From contig JADJTI010000004.1 in NCBI GenBank assembly GCA_016711265.1, forward strand, positions 558,001-622,000: 64,000 bases of DNA, written 5' to 3'. A program made the position numbers and the translations under genes. Below the pieces are notes generated by a model, which saw only the letters and a program-made list of their open reading frames with translations, did no database searches and had not been told where the DNA came from. This DNA comes from Austwickia sp. GTDB lineage: Bacteria > Actinomycetota > Actinomycetes > Actinomycetales > Dermatophilaceae. Of the stretch, positions 53,163 through 63,373 are shown in pieces (the first letter of the stretch is position 1; each line of letters starts with the position of its first letter).

Positions 53163-54215
53163 TCAGCCCATGTCAGGCGTCGGCGACGGTCCCGGGTAGG
53201 CGGGCAGCCGCACCGCGACCAGACAACCTGAACCGGCGTTGCGTACGCCGACCGTGCCGTCGTGGACCGCCACGATCGCGGCGACCACGGCCAGCCCGAG
53301 GCCGGCCCCCTGCCCCTCGCCGGGTGTCCGCGCGGCTGATCCCCGCCATCCCGGTTCGAACACGTGCGGGAGGTCCTCGGGTGGGATACCGCCGCAGGCA
53401 TCCTGGACGGTGACGACCACCGTCGCGGGCCGCCCTGGCTGCGCGTCGAGCTCCGCGCAGACCCGCACCACGGCGCCGGGTGGGGTGTGCCGCACGGCGT
53501 TGTCGACCAGGTTGAGTAGCGCCCGAGACAGCTGGCGGACGTCTCCACGGACCGGCAGCGGGCCGTCGGCGGACCCCTCGACGCGCACCGACCGGGCCGC
53601 CGCGACCGGCGCCACGGTGGCCAGCGTGTCCGAGACCAGGTCGTCGACCGAGACCCGGGACCGGTCGAGTCGGGTGGTTCCTGCCTGCAGACTGGTCAGC
53701 GCCAGCAGGTCGTCGACCATGCCCGCCATCCGGTCGGTCTCGGTGCGGATCCGGGCGTGGTACTCGCCGGGACGTGGAGCCAGCCCGTCCTCCAGTGCTT
53801 CGGCCATGGCCCGGATGCCCGCCAGCGGAGTGCGCAGGTCATGGGACACCCAGGCGATCATCTCGCGACGGCTGGCCTCCAGGGCCGCGGTGCGTTCCCG
53901 CTCGGCGGCCTGCTCCACCGCACGCCGGTCGATGGAGCGCACCTCGCGTCCGAGCAGCACCCCGACGACGAGCGCGATCGGGACAGTGGCCAGCAGCACC
54001 ATCAGGACCAAGCTGTTGTCGTGCTCGCTCAGGAACATCGCCTTGGCGCTGACCAGGATCCCTGCGGCCATCGAGGCGACCACGACCAGGGGGGCACCGA
54101 CCGAGGCCGCCCGCACGGAACGTCGGGCCAGCGCCGAGATGCCGGCGGCACCAACCACGCCCACGGTCGACGTGGTTCCGGCCGCGATCGTGAACGCCGC
54201 GACGTCGGGGGTCAC
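53163..54215 (-). CDS. sensor histidine kinase
   Basis: 350 residues from a GTG at 54215, overlapping the response regulator stop. Several hydrophobic segments at the N-terminus (~1-95) anchor it with little extracellular part. HisKA box with phospho-acceptor His: EMIAWVSHDLRTPLAGIRAM (~125). HATPase_c: LSRALLNLVDNAVRHTPPGA (N box, ~250), DACGGIPPEDLPHVFEPGWR (G1), GQGAGLGLAVVAAIVAVHDG (G2). Membrane-bound; stimulus unknown. Its stop codon lies at the edge of the 9-bp tandem repeat. Confidence 0.94.
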   Translation of the reverse strand: MTPDVAAFTIAAGTTSTVGVVGAAGISALARRSVRAASVGAPLVVVASMAAGILVSAKAMFLSEHDNSLVLMVLLATVPIALVVGVLLGREVRSIDRRAVEQAAERERTAALEASRREMIAWVSHDLRTPLAGIRAMAEALEDGLAPRPGEYHARIRTETDRMAGMVDDLLALTSLQAGTTRLDRSRVSVDDLVSDTLATVAPVAAARSVRVEGSADGPLPVRGDVRQLSRALLNLVDNAVRHTPPGAVVRVCAELDAQPGRPATVVVTVQDACGGIPPEDLPHVFEPGWRGSAARTPGEGQGAGLGLAVVAAIVAVHDGTVGVRNAGSGCLVAVRLPAYPGPSPTPDMG

Positions 54216-54979
54216 CGCAGGGGCCCCGACAGACCGTCCCAGCGATAGCCGACGCCCCACACCGTCACCAGTCGGCACGGCACGCCCGGGTCGGGCTCCA
54301 CCTTCTCCCGCAGCCGGCGCACATGCACGGTTACGGTGGACTGATCGCCATACTCCCATCCCCACACGGCGGACATCAGGTCCGCCCTGGTGAAGGCGGT
54401 TCCGGCGTGCCGCATGAGGTACACGAGCAAGTCGTACTCGCGGACGGTGAGCGCCAAGGCGGCGCCGTCGCGGGTCACTCGGCGAGCCCGTCGGTCCACG
54501 ATGAGTTCGCCGTCGACGAGGCGTTCGGGGCCGTCGTCGCCGGGCGGGGCCGCCGCGCCGGGGCCCGCCTGGACGGGCATCGCCGCACAGTGCTCAGGCA
54601 CGAGCGGAGTGTCCACGGCCAGCCGGCGCAGCACGGATTGCACGCGCAGGACCAACTCGCGTGCGCTGAACGGCTTGGTCACGTAATCGTCGGCGCCCAT
54701 CTCGAGCCCCAACACCCGCTCGGACTCATCGCCCCGCGCGGTCAACATGACCACGGGCAGGTCGCCGCGTCGTGCCCGCAACCGGCGGAACACCTCCATA
54801 CCGTCCAGTCGCGGCAACATCAGGTCCAGCACCACGAGGTCGGGTGCCGCGTGGCGGGCCGCGGCCAGGGCCTGCTCGCCGTCGCCGGCCTGGGTCACCA
54901 GGTACCCGGCCTGTTCCAGGTACGACGCCACCACCTCGCGCACGGTCGAGTCGTCGTCGACGACCAAGACCGAAGGCAT
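54212..54979 (-). CDS. two-component response regulator, OmpR/PhoB type
   Basis: 255 residues from an ATG at 54979. Receiver domain MPSVLVVDDDSTVREVVASY with the acceptor Asp in DLVVLDLMLPRLDGMEVFRR (~52), then TARGDESERVLGLEMGADDY, VTKPFSARELVLRV. A ~40-residue linker precedes a winged helix: LTVREYDLLVYLMRHAGTAF, RADLMSAVWGWEYGDQSTVT, VHVRRLREKVEPDPG, VWGVGYRWDG. Coupled by GTGA to the kinase gene. No obvious target site is visible here. Confidence 0.96.
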   Translation of the reverse strand: MPSVLVVDDDSTVREVVASYLEQAGYLVTQAGDGEQALAAARHAAPDLVVLDLMLPRLDGMEVFRRLRARRGDLPVVMLTARGDESERVLGLEMGADDYVTKPFSARELVLRVQSVLRRLAVDTPLVPEHCAAMPVQAGPGAAAPPGDDGPERLVDGELIVDRRARRVTRDGAALALTVREYDLLVYLMRHAGTAFTRADLMSAVWGWEYGDQSTVTVHVRRLREKVEPDPGVPCRLVTVWGVGYRWDGLSGPLR

Positions 54980-55037
54980 GCAGCGAGCGTACGCAGCGCC
55001 GACGCGACAGGTCGAGGTCGATCGGCGTGGGCAGACC

Positions 55038-56744
55038 TTACGTCTTCGTGACGTCTGATCCCGACGCGCTCCCCGATCGCCAACCCAACCACCCCGAACC
55101 CACGGCGCCCGCCAACGCCACCCACGCCGCCCCGGCGAACACGGTCTGCACCTGGACCACCCCGGCCAGCCGCAGCCCGGCCACGTCACCGGGGCTCAAC
55201 GACGCCGCGGCCGCGTAGAACCGGCGCAGGCCGATCGCCGTGAGCAGCGCCAGCCCGACGATCATCCCGACCATCCGAGCCAGCACCACCAGCGAACTGA
55301 TCATGCCGTGATGGGCATGGGCGCTGTCGGCCAAGGCCGCGGCGTTCACCGGCGCGGCTGCCGCGCCGACCCCCAGACCTGCCGCGATCAACACCGCGGT
55401 GGCACCGGCTCCCGCCACACCCTGGGCCCCCCGCCCCGCCATCAGCGCCAACGCCGCCGACGTGACCGCCAGCGCCGGGACCGCCACCACCCCGGCAGGC
55501 AGCCAGCGCAGCAGCCAGCCGCCGATCACGGCCCCCACCGGGACCGCAGCCAGAAACCTCAGGAGGATGAACGCGGCCTGGGTGTGATCGTCGGTCACCG
55601 TCAGGCGGGCCAGCACCGGGACGTTCACCACGACCGCGACCAGCGCCGCACCGACCGCCAGGCTCACCAGCAACGCCGGAACCACCCGGCGCCGCAGGAT
55701 CCCGCGCGGGATCAGGGGCGCGGTCGCCCTGCGATGCCGGACGACGTACCCGATGATCGCCAGTACGCCGACCGGAGCCAGCACGCCCGCGAGGGGACCG
55801 ACGACGTCGCGTTCGGGATCGGCGGAGGCGAAGGTCAGCACCAGGGCGCCCAGCGCCAGCGCCATCAGCGACGCCCCCCACAGATCCACGCCCGCGCGGA
55901 TCTGCCGCCAGCGCAGCCACTGCCACGCCGCCGCGGCGATCAGGATGGCGACGCTCACCAGCCCGATCGGGGTGAGAACGCGACTGCCGGCGACGAAGGG
56001 GACGAAGGGCAGCCCCCACGTGACGTGCACGACCAGGCGGTACGGCGCCCACAGCGCCACCCCGAGCAGCCCGGCGCCGACCACGCCGAGAAGCGGCGCG
56101 CCGCGGGACCTGCCCGGCACGGCACGGCGGTGCGGCTCGGGGGGTGGGTCCCGGCGGGCGAGCATCCACAGACCCCCGGCCAACACCAGGGCGAGCAGCA
56201 CGTTCAACCAGAAGATGGCGCGCCAGTCGGCGAACGCCAGCACCGCCGCGCCCAGTAACGGGCCCAGCACGCTGCCGACTTCCTGCACCGCCGACACCAC
56301 ACCTAGCGGCAGGCCCCGACGCTCCGGGCTCCACAGGTCCGCCACCAACGCCAGCGTGGCCGGGACCAGACCACCCCCGCCCACCCCTTGGACCACCCGA
56401 CCGGCCACGAGCACCGGCAGCTCGACCGCGAGGGCGGTGACCGCCGACCCCGCCACGAAGAGCGCAAGGCACCCCAGCAGCACGGTGCGCCGCGGCAGCA
56501 GGTCGGTCAGGGCGCCGATCAGCGGCAACACCGCAACGTAGCCGAGCAGGAAGCCGCTGATGATCGGCGTCGCCTGCTGCAGATCGTCGATGTTCAGGCG
56601 GACCCCGGCCATCATCTGCGGCAGTGCGAGGACGACGACGTAGGTGTCCGCCGCCGCCAGCGCCACCGCGGCGGCGGCCAGGGCCAGCTGGCGGCGCGGG
56701 CGCCGGGCGGAGCCCGCGGACTCGCCCGGGCGAGTCGGGGTCAC
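55038..56744 (-). CDS. MFS exporter, EmrB/QacA (P55-like) type
   Basis: 568 residues from a GTG at 56744, overlapping the stop of the lipoprotein gene. About 14 helices of the DHA2 type: AAADTYVVVLALPQMMAGVR, GFLLGYVAVLPLIGALTDLL, PRRTVLLGCLALFVAGSAVT and the motif C-like VQGVGGGGLVPATLALVADL, SPERRGLPLGVVSAVQEVGS. The lipoprotein-exporter order matches mycobacterial lprG-Rv1410c, where P55 moves triacylglycerol and glycolipids with LprG. A role in envelope lipid export is inferred from that pairing. Confidence 0.88.
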   Translation of the reverse strand: MTPTRPGESAGSARRPRRQLALAAAAVALAAADTYVVVLALPQMMAGVRLNIDDLQQATPIISGFLLGYVAVLPLIGALTDLLPRRTVLLGCLALFVAGSAVTALAVELPVLVAGRVVQGVGGGGLVPATLALVADLWSPERRGLPLGVVSAVQEVGSVLGPLLGAAVLAFADWRAIFWLNVLLALVLAGGLWMLARRDPPPEPHRRAVPGRSRGAPLLGVVGAGLLGVALWAPYRLVVHVTWGLPFVPFVAGSRVLTPIGLVSVAILIAAAAWQWLRWRQIRAGVDLWGASLMALALGALVLTFASADPERDVVGPLAGVLAPVGVLAIIGYVVRHRRATAPLIPRGILRRRVVPALLVSLAVGAALVAVVVNVPVLARLTVTDDHTQAAFILLRFLAAVPVGAVIGGWLLRWLPAGVVAVPALAVTSAALALMAGRGAQGVAGAGATAVLIAAGLGVGAAAAPVNAAALADSAHAHHGMISSLVVLARMVGMIVGLALLTAIGLRRFYAAAASLSPGDVAGLRLAGVVQVQTVFAGAAWVALAGAVGSGWLGWRSGSASGSDVTKT

Positions 56745-57463
56745 GGCCGCTGAATGTCGACCGGTTCGCCGTACCGGTCCAGGACGACGTCGTACGTGGA
56801 ACGGCTGTTCGGGAAGAACGTCCCGGTCAACGTGGCCTTGCGCAGTTCGCCGGTGGCGCTGAGCCCGTAGCTGACGTCGTAGTCCTGCGACGGCAATCCC
56901 ACGTGCAGGAGTCGCACCACCTGCTGACCCGGGAGTTTGCCGGTGATCTGCTGCAGGACCTCGCTGCCCTCGCGGGTGTCATCGGCGGCAGCCAGGTCCG
57001 TGGTAGCGGTCAGCAAAGCGGTGATCCCCTGATCGCGGCTGAACAACGTGGCGGGGTCGGGGGCGCCGTACTTGTCGGGATCGGTTTTGGCGTACCCCGG
57101 GGTGAACGGGAACTTCAGGTACAGCATGCCGTCGATGGCCACCACGTCGACGTCGACCTGAACCCCGGACAGCCGGGCCGTCAACGTTCCCTTGAACGCG
57201 GGCGCGTGCGTGCCGACCCCCTGGGCGCCCAACACGCCGAGAGCATCCCCCGGTACGTCGCGCGAGGTGAGCACCAGGTGGATGGAGCTGGCGTCGTCCG
57301 CCTTCTGCTTGGCTGCCGCCAGCCGGTCGGCCAGCGAGGCCGGGGTCGGGGCGGGGTCGGTCGATCCGGAGCAGGCGGCGAGCGCGAGCAGGAGCGCCGC
57401 GCACGCAGCGCGCGGCAGCCGGTTCCCCGGCCGCCGACGCGTCGTACTCCCCGAAGCGGGCAC
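56741..57463 (-). CDS. LppX/LprA/LprF/LprG-family lipoprotein
   Basis: 240 residues from a GTG at 57463, one base after the stop of the upstream gene. Signal peptide with lipobox LALAAC (about residue 24). The body follows the LprG fold: AAAKQKADDASSIHLVLTSR, LTARLSGVQVDVDVVAIDGM, LYLKFPFTPGYAK, DPATLFSRDQGITALLTATT and a C-terminal YDVVLDRYGEPVDIQRP. LprG-type proteins hold triacylated lipids in a hydrophobic pocket at the outer face. Coupled to the MFS exporter. Confidence 0.9.
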   Translation of the reverse strand: MPASGSTTRRRPGNRLPRAACAALLLALAACSGSTDPAPTPASLADRLAAAKQKADDASSIHLVLTSRDVPGDALGVLGAQGVGTHAPAFKGTLTARLSGVQVDVDVVAIDGMLYLKFPFTPGYAKTDPDKYGAPDPATLFSRDQGITALLTATTDLAAADDTREGSEVLQQITGKLPGQQVVRLLHVGLPSQDYDVSYGLSATGELRKATLTGTFFPNSRSTYDVVLDRYGEPVDIQRP

Positions 57464-57464
57464 G

Positions 57465-58475
57465 TCAGTCAGCGAGCAGACCGGTCCAGCCGCGGGTGAG
57501 CGTGCCCACCCAGCGGATGTCGGTGCCGCGCTGGTCGTCACCGTTGAGGTCGAGGTACGCCTGGACCTGCCCGTCCTTCTTCACTGCCACGATCGGGCGG
57601 GACTTGCCGGTGTCGCAGCTGCCCACCGAGACGTGGGCGTAGTCGCCCCAGCCCTTGGGGATGAGCGTGAAGACCGCCAGCGACTGGTAGGTGTCCCGCG
57701 GGATGAGGTACGCACGGACCGCGCCGGTCGACATCACGCCGACGATGTCATCGCCGTACCGGGTGCGACCCTTGGCGTCCTTCCCGAGGTTCCACAGGTC
57801 CCCCCGGGACAGGCTGACGATCTGGTTCCAGCCGCTCTTGCGGACCGTCCCGGCGCTGGCGATCCCCCAGGTCGTGGTCATCTGATACCGCTTGAGCGCA
57901 CCCGCGTCGTTCACGCCGTACACATAGGGATAGCTGGACACCAGCAGCCGGACATCGCCCCATCCCGAACCGATCACGGTCACCGCGGACGTCGTGATCT
58001 GCTTCTTGGTGGCGGGGTCGACCCGGTCCTGGAGGGTGATCAGGTGCAGCCGCCCATCGGTGGAGGTGACCAGGAGCCGACGCAGGGTGATCCCCCGGTT
58101 CGTGGAGGACACCACGTAGGTGGCGGCCCGGGGCTGGAAGTCCAGGCGCAAACCAGCCTCGACCTGCTCACCGCTGGCGCCGTCGATGATGCCGAAGCGC
58201 AGCGACTGGTCGGCGACGATGGTGGTCAACGCGCCACAGTCCTTGGGCATCGGTACGGCGCGGGAGGCGGCAGTACCGACCTGCGCGGCACCACCCCCGC
58301 GCGCGTCCGGCTCGGCCGGATGACCCGAGGCCGCAGCCGCCCCGGTGGCCAGTGCCGACGCCGCAACCAGCACCGCCGCCAGGCCCGACCTCAGCGCAGA
58401 CCGCCTGGCCCGGGCCGGGCGCCGACAGGACTCTGTCGACGCGCAGCGAGCGGCCTCACGAAGCACCTGGTACAT
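57465..58475 (-). CDS. secreted beta-propeller-like protein
   Basis: 336 residues with an Arg-rich N-terminus (RRPARARRSALRSGLAAVLV) and signal peptide to about residue 49. The mature part contains repeated strand-turn blocks (VIGSGWGDVRLLVSSYPYVY, VRKSGWNQIVSLSRGDLWNL, LIPKGWGDYAHVSVG), with a recurring G-W near the start of each, typical of tachylectin or FG-GAP-like propellers. It precedes lprG by 1 bp, so it may be in the same operon. Binding target unknown. Confidence 0.65.
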   Translation of the reverse strand: MYQVLREAARCASTESCRRPARARRSALRSGLAAVLVAASALATGAAAASGHPAEPDARGGGAAQVGTAASRAVPMPKDCGALTTIVADQSLRFGIIDGASGEQVEAGLRLDFQPRAATYVVSSTNRGITLRRLLVTSTDGRLHLITLQDRVDPATKKQITTSAVTVIGSGWGDVRLLVSSYPYVYGVNDAGALKRYQMTTTWGIASAGTVRKSGWNQIVSLSRGDLWNLGKDAKGRTRYGDDIVGVMSTGAVRAYLIPRDTYQSLAVFTLIPKGWGDYAHVSVGSCDTGKSRPIVAVKKDGQVQAYLDLNGDDQRGTDIRWVGTLTRGWTGLLAD

Positions 58476-58564
58476 CCCATCCCCCAGTTCGACGGTTCCC
58501 TTTCGCGAGGATAGCCGCTGACCGGCCCAAACGCCGAGTCCGCGAACACAGTTCGGGGACGCCC

Positions 58565-61150
<2,586 letters not shown>

Positions 61151-61213
61151 GGGTCGGTGCTCCTGGTGACAGGTGGTGGCCGGTGAGTTCTTACTCAGAA
61201 CAACCTCGACAAA

Positions 61214-61234
61214 GTTGAGCCTATTCCGCTCAAC
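61214..61234. promoter_or_regulatory. HAIR-like (HspR-binding) inverted repeat upstream of clpB
   Basis: GTTGAGC-CTATTCC-GCTCAAC is a perfect 7-7-7 inverted repeat lying 63 bp upstream of the clpB start. Known HspR sites in actinobacteria have the form CTTGAGT-N7-ACTCAAG. A second small inverted repeat (GTTCT-TACTC-AGAAC) lies at 61187-61201. Confidence 0.75.
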
Positions 61235-61260
61235 TCTGCCGCAGACCGGACCGCCCGAAC

Positions 61261-62112
61261 TCAGCCGCCGAAGCGGAACGGGTCGGCGGGATAGACGCCG
61301 AGGATGTTCACGTAATCGGTGAAGAACCGCAGCTCGTCCAGGGCCCGCTTGACGCCGAGGTCGTCGGGGTGCCCGTCCACCTCGGCCAGGAACTGTGTCG
61401 CGGTGAACTCCCCGCCCACCATGTAGCTCTCCAGCTTGGTCATGTTGACCCCGTTGGTCGCGAACCCACCCAGGGCCTTGTACAGCGCCGCGGGGAGGTT
61501 CTTCACGCGGAAGAAGAACGACGTGACCACCGGGCCGTCGTCCGCGGGCGCCTCGACCAGGCTGCGCGAGAGCACCACGAAACGGGTGGTGTTGTGGTCC
61601 TCGTCCTCGACGTCCTCGCGCAGGATCTGCAGACCGTACGTCGCGGCAGCCAGTGGGGGGGCCAGCGCGGCCTGGGTGGGGTCACCGATTTCGGCCACCT
61701 CGCGGGCTGCTCCGGCGGTGTCACCGGAGATCACCCGACGCAGGCCGAGCTCCTTGATCGCCTTGCGGCATTGACCCAGCGCGTGGACGTGGCTGCGGAC
61801 CGTGGTGATCTCGTCGAGTTCGGCCCCCGGAATACCCATCAGCGCGAACCGGATTCGCATGAAGTGTTCGGCGATGATGTGCAGCCGGGTGCGCGGCAGC
61901 AGGTGGTGGATGTCGGCCACCCGCCCGGCGACCGAGTTGTCGATGGGGATGAGCGCCAGGTCAGCGTCGCGTCCCTCCACCGTGGCGAAGACGTCCTCGA
62001 AGGAGGGGCACGCCACCGACTCCAGGTCGACGTAGTGCCGCGTGCACAACAGATGTGAATTGGACCCGGGTTCGCCCTGGTAGGCGATGCGCTGAGGTGC
62101 CACGCCCGGCAT
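61261..62112 (-). CDS. pheA: prephenate dehydratase
   Basis: 283 residues from the ATG at 62112. Converts prephenate to phenylpyruvate in Phe synthesis. Motifs: RIAYQGEPGSNSHLLCTRHY, ADLALIPIDNSVAGRVADIH, HVHALGQCRKAIKE, ISGDTAGAAREVAEIGD and DEDHNTTRFVVLSRSLVEAP (TRF motif). C-terminal ACT domain with NLPAALYKALGGFATNGVNM, TKLESYMVGGEFTATQFLAE binds Phe for feedback control. Confidence 0.96.
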   Translation of the reverse strand: MPGVAPQRIAYQGEPGSNSHLLCTRHYVDLESVACPSFEDVFATVEGRDADLALIPIDNSVAGRVADIHHLLPRTRLHIIAEHFMRIRFALMGIPGAELDEITTVRSHVHALGQCRKAIKELGLRRVISGDTAGAAREVAEIGDPTQAALAPPLAAATYGLQILREDVEDEDHNTTRFVVLSRSLVEAPADDGPVVTSFFFRVKNLPAALYKALGGFATNGVNMTKLESYMVGGEFTATQFLAEVDGHPDDLGVKRALDELRFFTDYVNILGVYPADPFRFGG

Positions 62113-62188
62113 CTTCGCATGGCGTCACCGGGCCAGGCCGCAGACACCCGAACCGTGGATGGCGCGCCCGTGCGCCGTTCCGCGCCCC

Positions 62189-62235
62189 ATCGTTGGGGGT
62201 TTGGCGCCGGTGAGCCGACGTCAAACCCCCAACGC
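62189..62235. repeat. palindromic repeat, copy 3
   Basis: Perfect 13-bp inverted repeat CGTTGGGGGTTTG (62191-62203) and CAAACCCCCAACG (62222-62234) with an 18-base loop. Its right arm supplies the last codons and the TGA stop of the DUF559 gene (62221-62223). Could also work as a terminator. Confidence 0.85.
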
Positions 62236-63231
62236 TTGCGGCGGACAGCGTGGGCACCTGGTCAGCTCTCCACGCCAGCCCTGGGCCCGGAGCAGCACCG
62301 CGATCTGGTGGGCGACCCCGCAGGGGTCGCCCACCACGTCCTCCCAGCCGAATCGCAGGGTTCGGGCCCCGAGCAGCACATGCCGGTTGTCACGCCGCCG
62401 ATCCCGGTGCCTGCCACCCTCGAGGTGTCCGAGCTGTCCATCCAGTTCGATCAGCACGCCGTACTGTCGGTAGCCCACGTCAATGAGCGCGGGCCCGACC
62501 TGCATCTGCAGTTCGGGTGTGGGCAGCCGATGGGGCCGCAGGACTGCCCGGACGGCGTTGATTTCGAGCGGTGACGTGGCGCCGTCCGCAACTTCGGTGA
62601 GCAGGTCGAGCATCACCCGGCGATGCCGCAGGTGCGGGCGTTCGGCAAGCCGTTGAGCCAGACGCTGCGTGGTGGTCAACCGACGTTGCACGGCGCGGGT
62701 GATCCAGGTGACCACCTGGACCCGTGAGCCTCGCGCGGCCAGGTCGAGGGCGGTGTCCTCGACCTGCGTCCGGGCGGGCTCGGCGGCGCGCGAGGGCAGC
62801 CGCTCACCGGGGAGCTCCCGAACGAACGCGATGCCGCCACCGGGACGGCGATCGTGGGGGGTGATGATGCACACGCGGTCGTCGGCCAAGCCGAGGGTCG
62901 AACGCCACCAGGTCGAGGAGATTTCATCGACGTGCGCCAGACCCTGCAGCACCGCTGCTGTGCCGAACCCGGCCCGCGCACCATCACCGCCCTGCAGCAC
63001 GCCGGCCCAGACCCTCACGTGGAACGGCGGTCGCTGAAGCGGCGGCGCCAACCAGTACACGCCGGACCCGAGCCGGGTCCAGCGACGCTGCGCCCGGTTG
63101 ACCGCAGACGAGCTCAGACCAAGGCCGATCAGCTGGGCACGAGTGAGGACACCACCCTGGTGGGCGGCGAGCTCCTGGGCAACGACGGGCACGTAACGGT
63201 GAGGTGACACGGGGACGAATCTGGCGCGCAC
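62221..63231 (-). CDS. AbiEi-type N-terminal domain plus DUF559 nuclease-like domain
   Basis: 336 residues from a GTG at 63231 (a longer reading exists but includes repeat copy 4). Residues ~10-60 (VVAQELAAHQGGVLTRAQLI, GLGLSSSAVNRAQRRWTRLG, SGVYWLA) match the AbiEi antitoxin winged helix. The C-terminus (~245-336) is the DUF559/Vsr-like fold of the PD-(D/E)XK type: ALIDVGYRQYGVLIELDGQL, GHLEGGRHRDRRRDNRHVLL, GARTLRFGWEDVV. The E-L-D and R residues are kept. No AbiEii toxin is adjacent, so a defence role is open. The gene is bracketed by palindromic repeats. Confidence 0.85.
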   Translation of the reverse strand: MRARFVPVSPHRYVPVVAQELAAHQGGVLTRAQLIGLGLSSSAVNRAQRRWTRLGSGVYWLAPPLQRPPFHVRVWAGVLQGGDGARAGFGTAAVLQGLAHVDEISSTWWRSTLGLADDRVCIITPHDRRPGGGIAFVRELPGERLPSRAAEPARTQVEDTALDLAARGSRVQVVTWITRAVQRRLTTTQRLAQRLAERPHLRHRRVMLDLLTEVADGATSPLEINAVRAVLRPHRLPTPELQMQVGPALIDVGYRQYGVLIELDGQLGHLEGGRHRDRRRDNRHVLLGARTLRFGWEDVVGDPCGVAHQIAVLLRAQGWRGELTRCPRCPPQALGV

Positions 63232-63313
63232 CGGGACCCGAGCACCGAGCTGTTCTCCGCAGCGGTGGACGAGCCTTGGCGTGTCGTCCCCCTGTGGAGA
63301 ACGGATCGGGGGA

Positions 63314-63361
63314 ATCGTTGGGGGATTCGCCCCGGGCAAGCGACGCGGATTCCCCAACGAT
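63314..63361. repeat. palindromic repeat, copy 4
   Basis: Left arm ATCGTTGGGGGATTCGC (63314-63330) and right arm GCGGATTCCCCAACGAT (63345-63361), two mismatches, 14-base loop. It lies between the S41 peptidase stop and the DUF559 start, near the promoter of the latter. Confidence 0.85.
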
Positions 63362-63373
63362 CGGCGCCCACGC

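Noticed and set aside
53041..53231. Possible CRISPR-like array or a Gln-Gln-Cys repeat peptide
   Set aside because: Units are 9 bp with no spacers, and the Gln/Cys-rich reading frame is merely the repeat read on the plus strand without a start or ribosome site.
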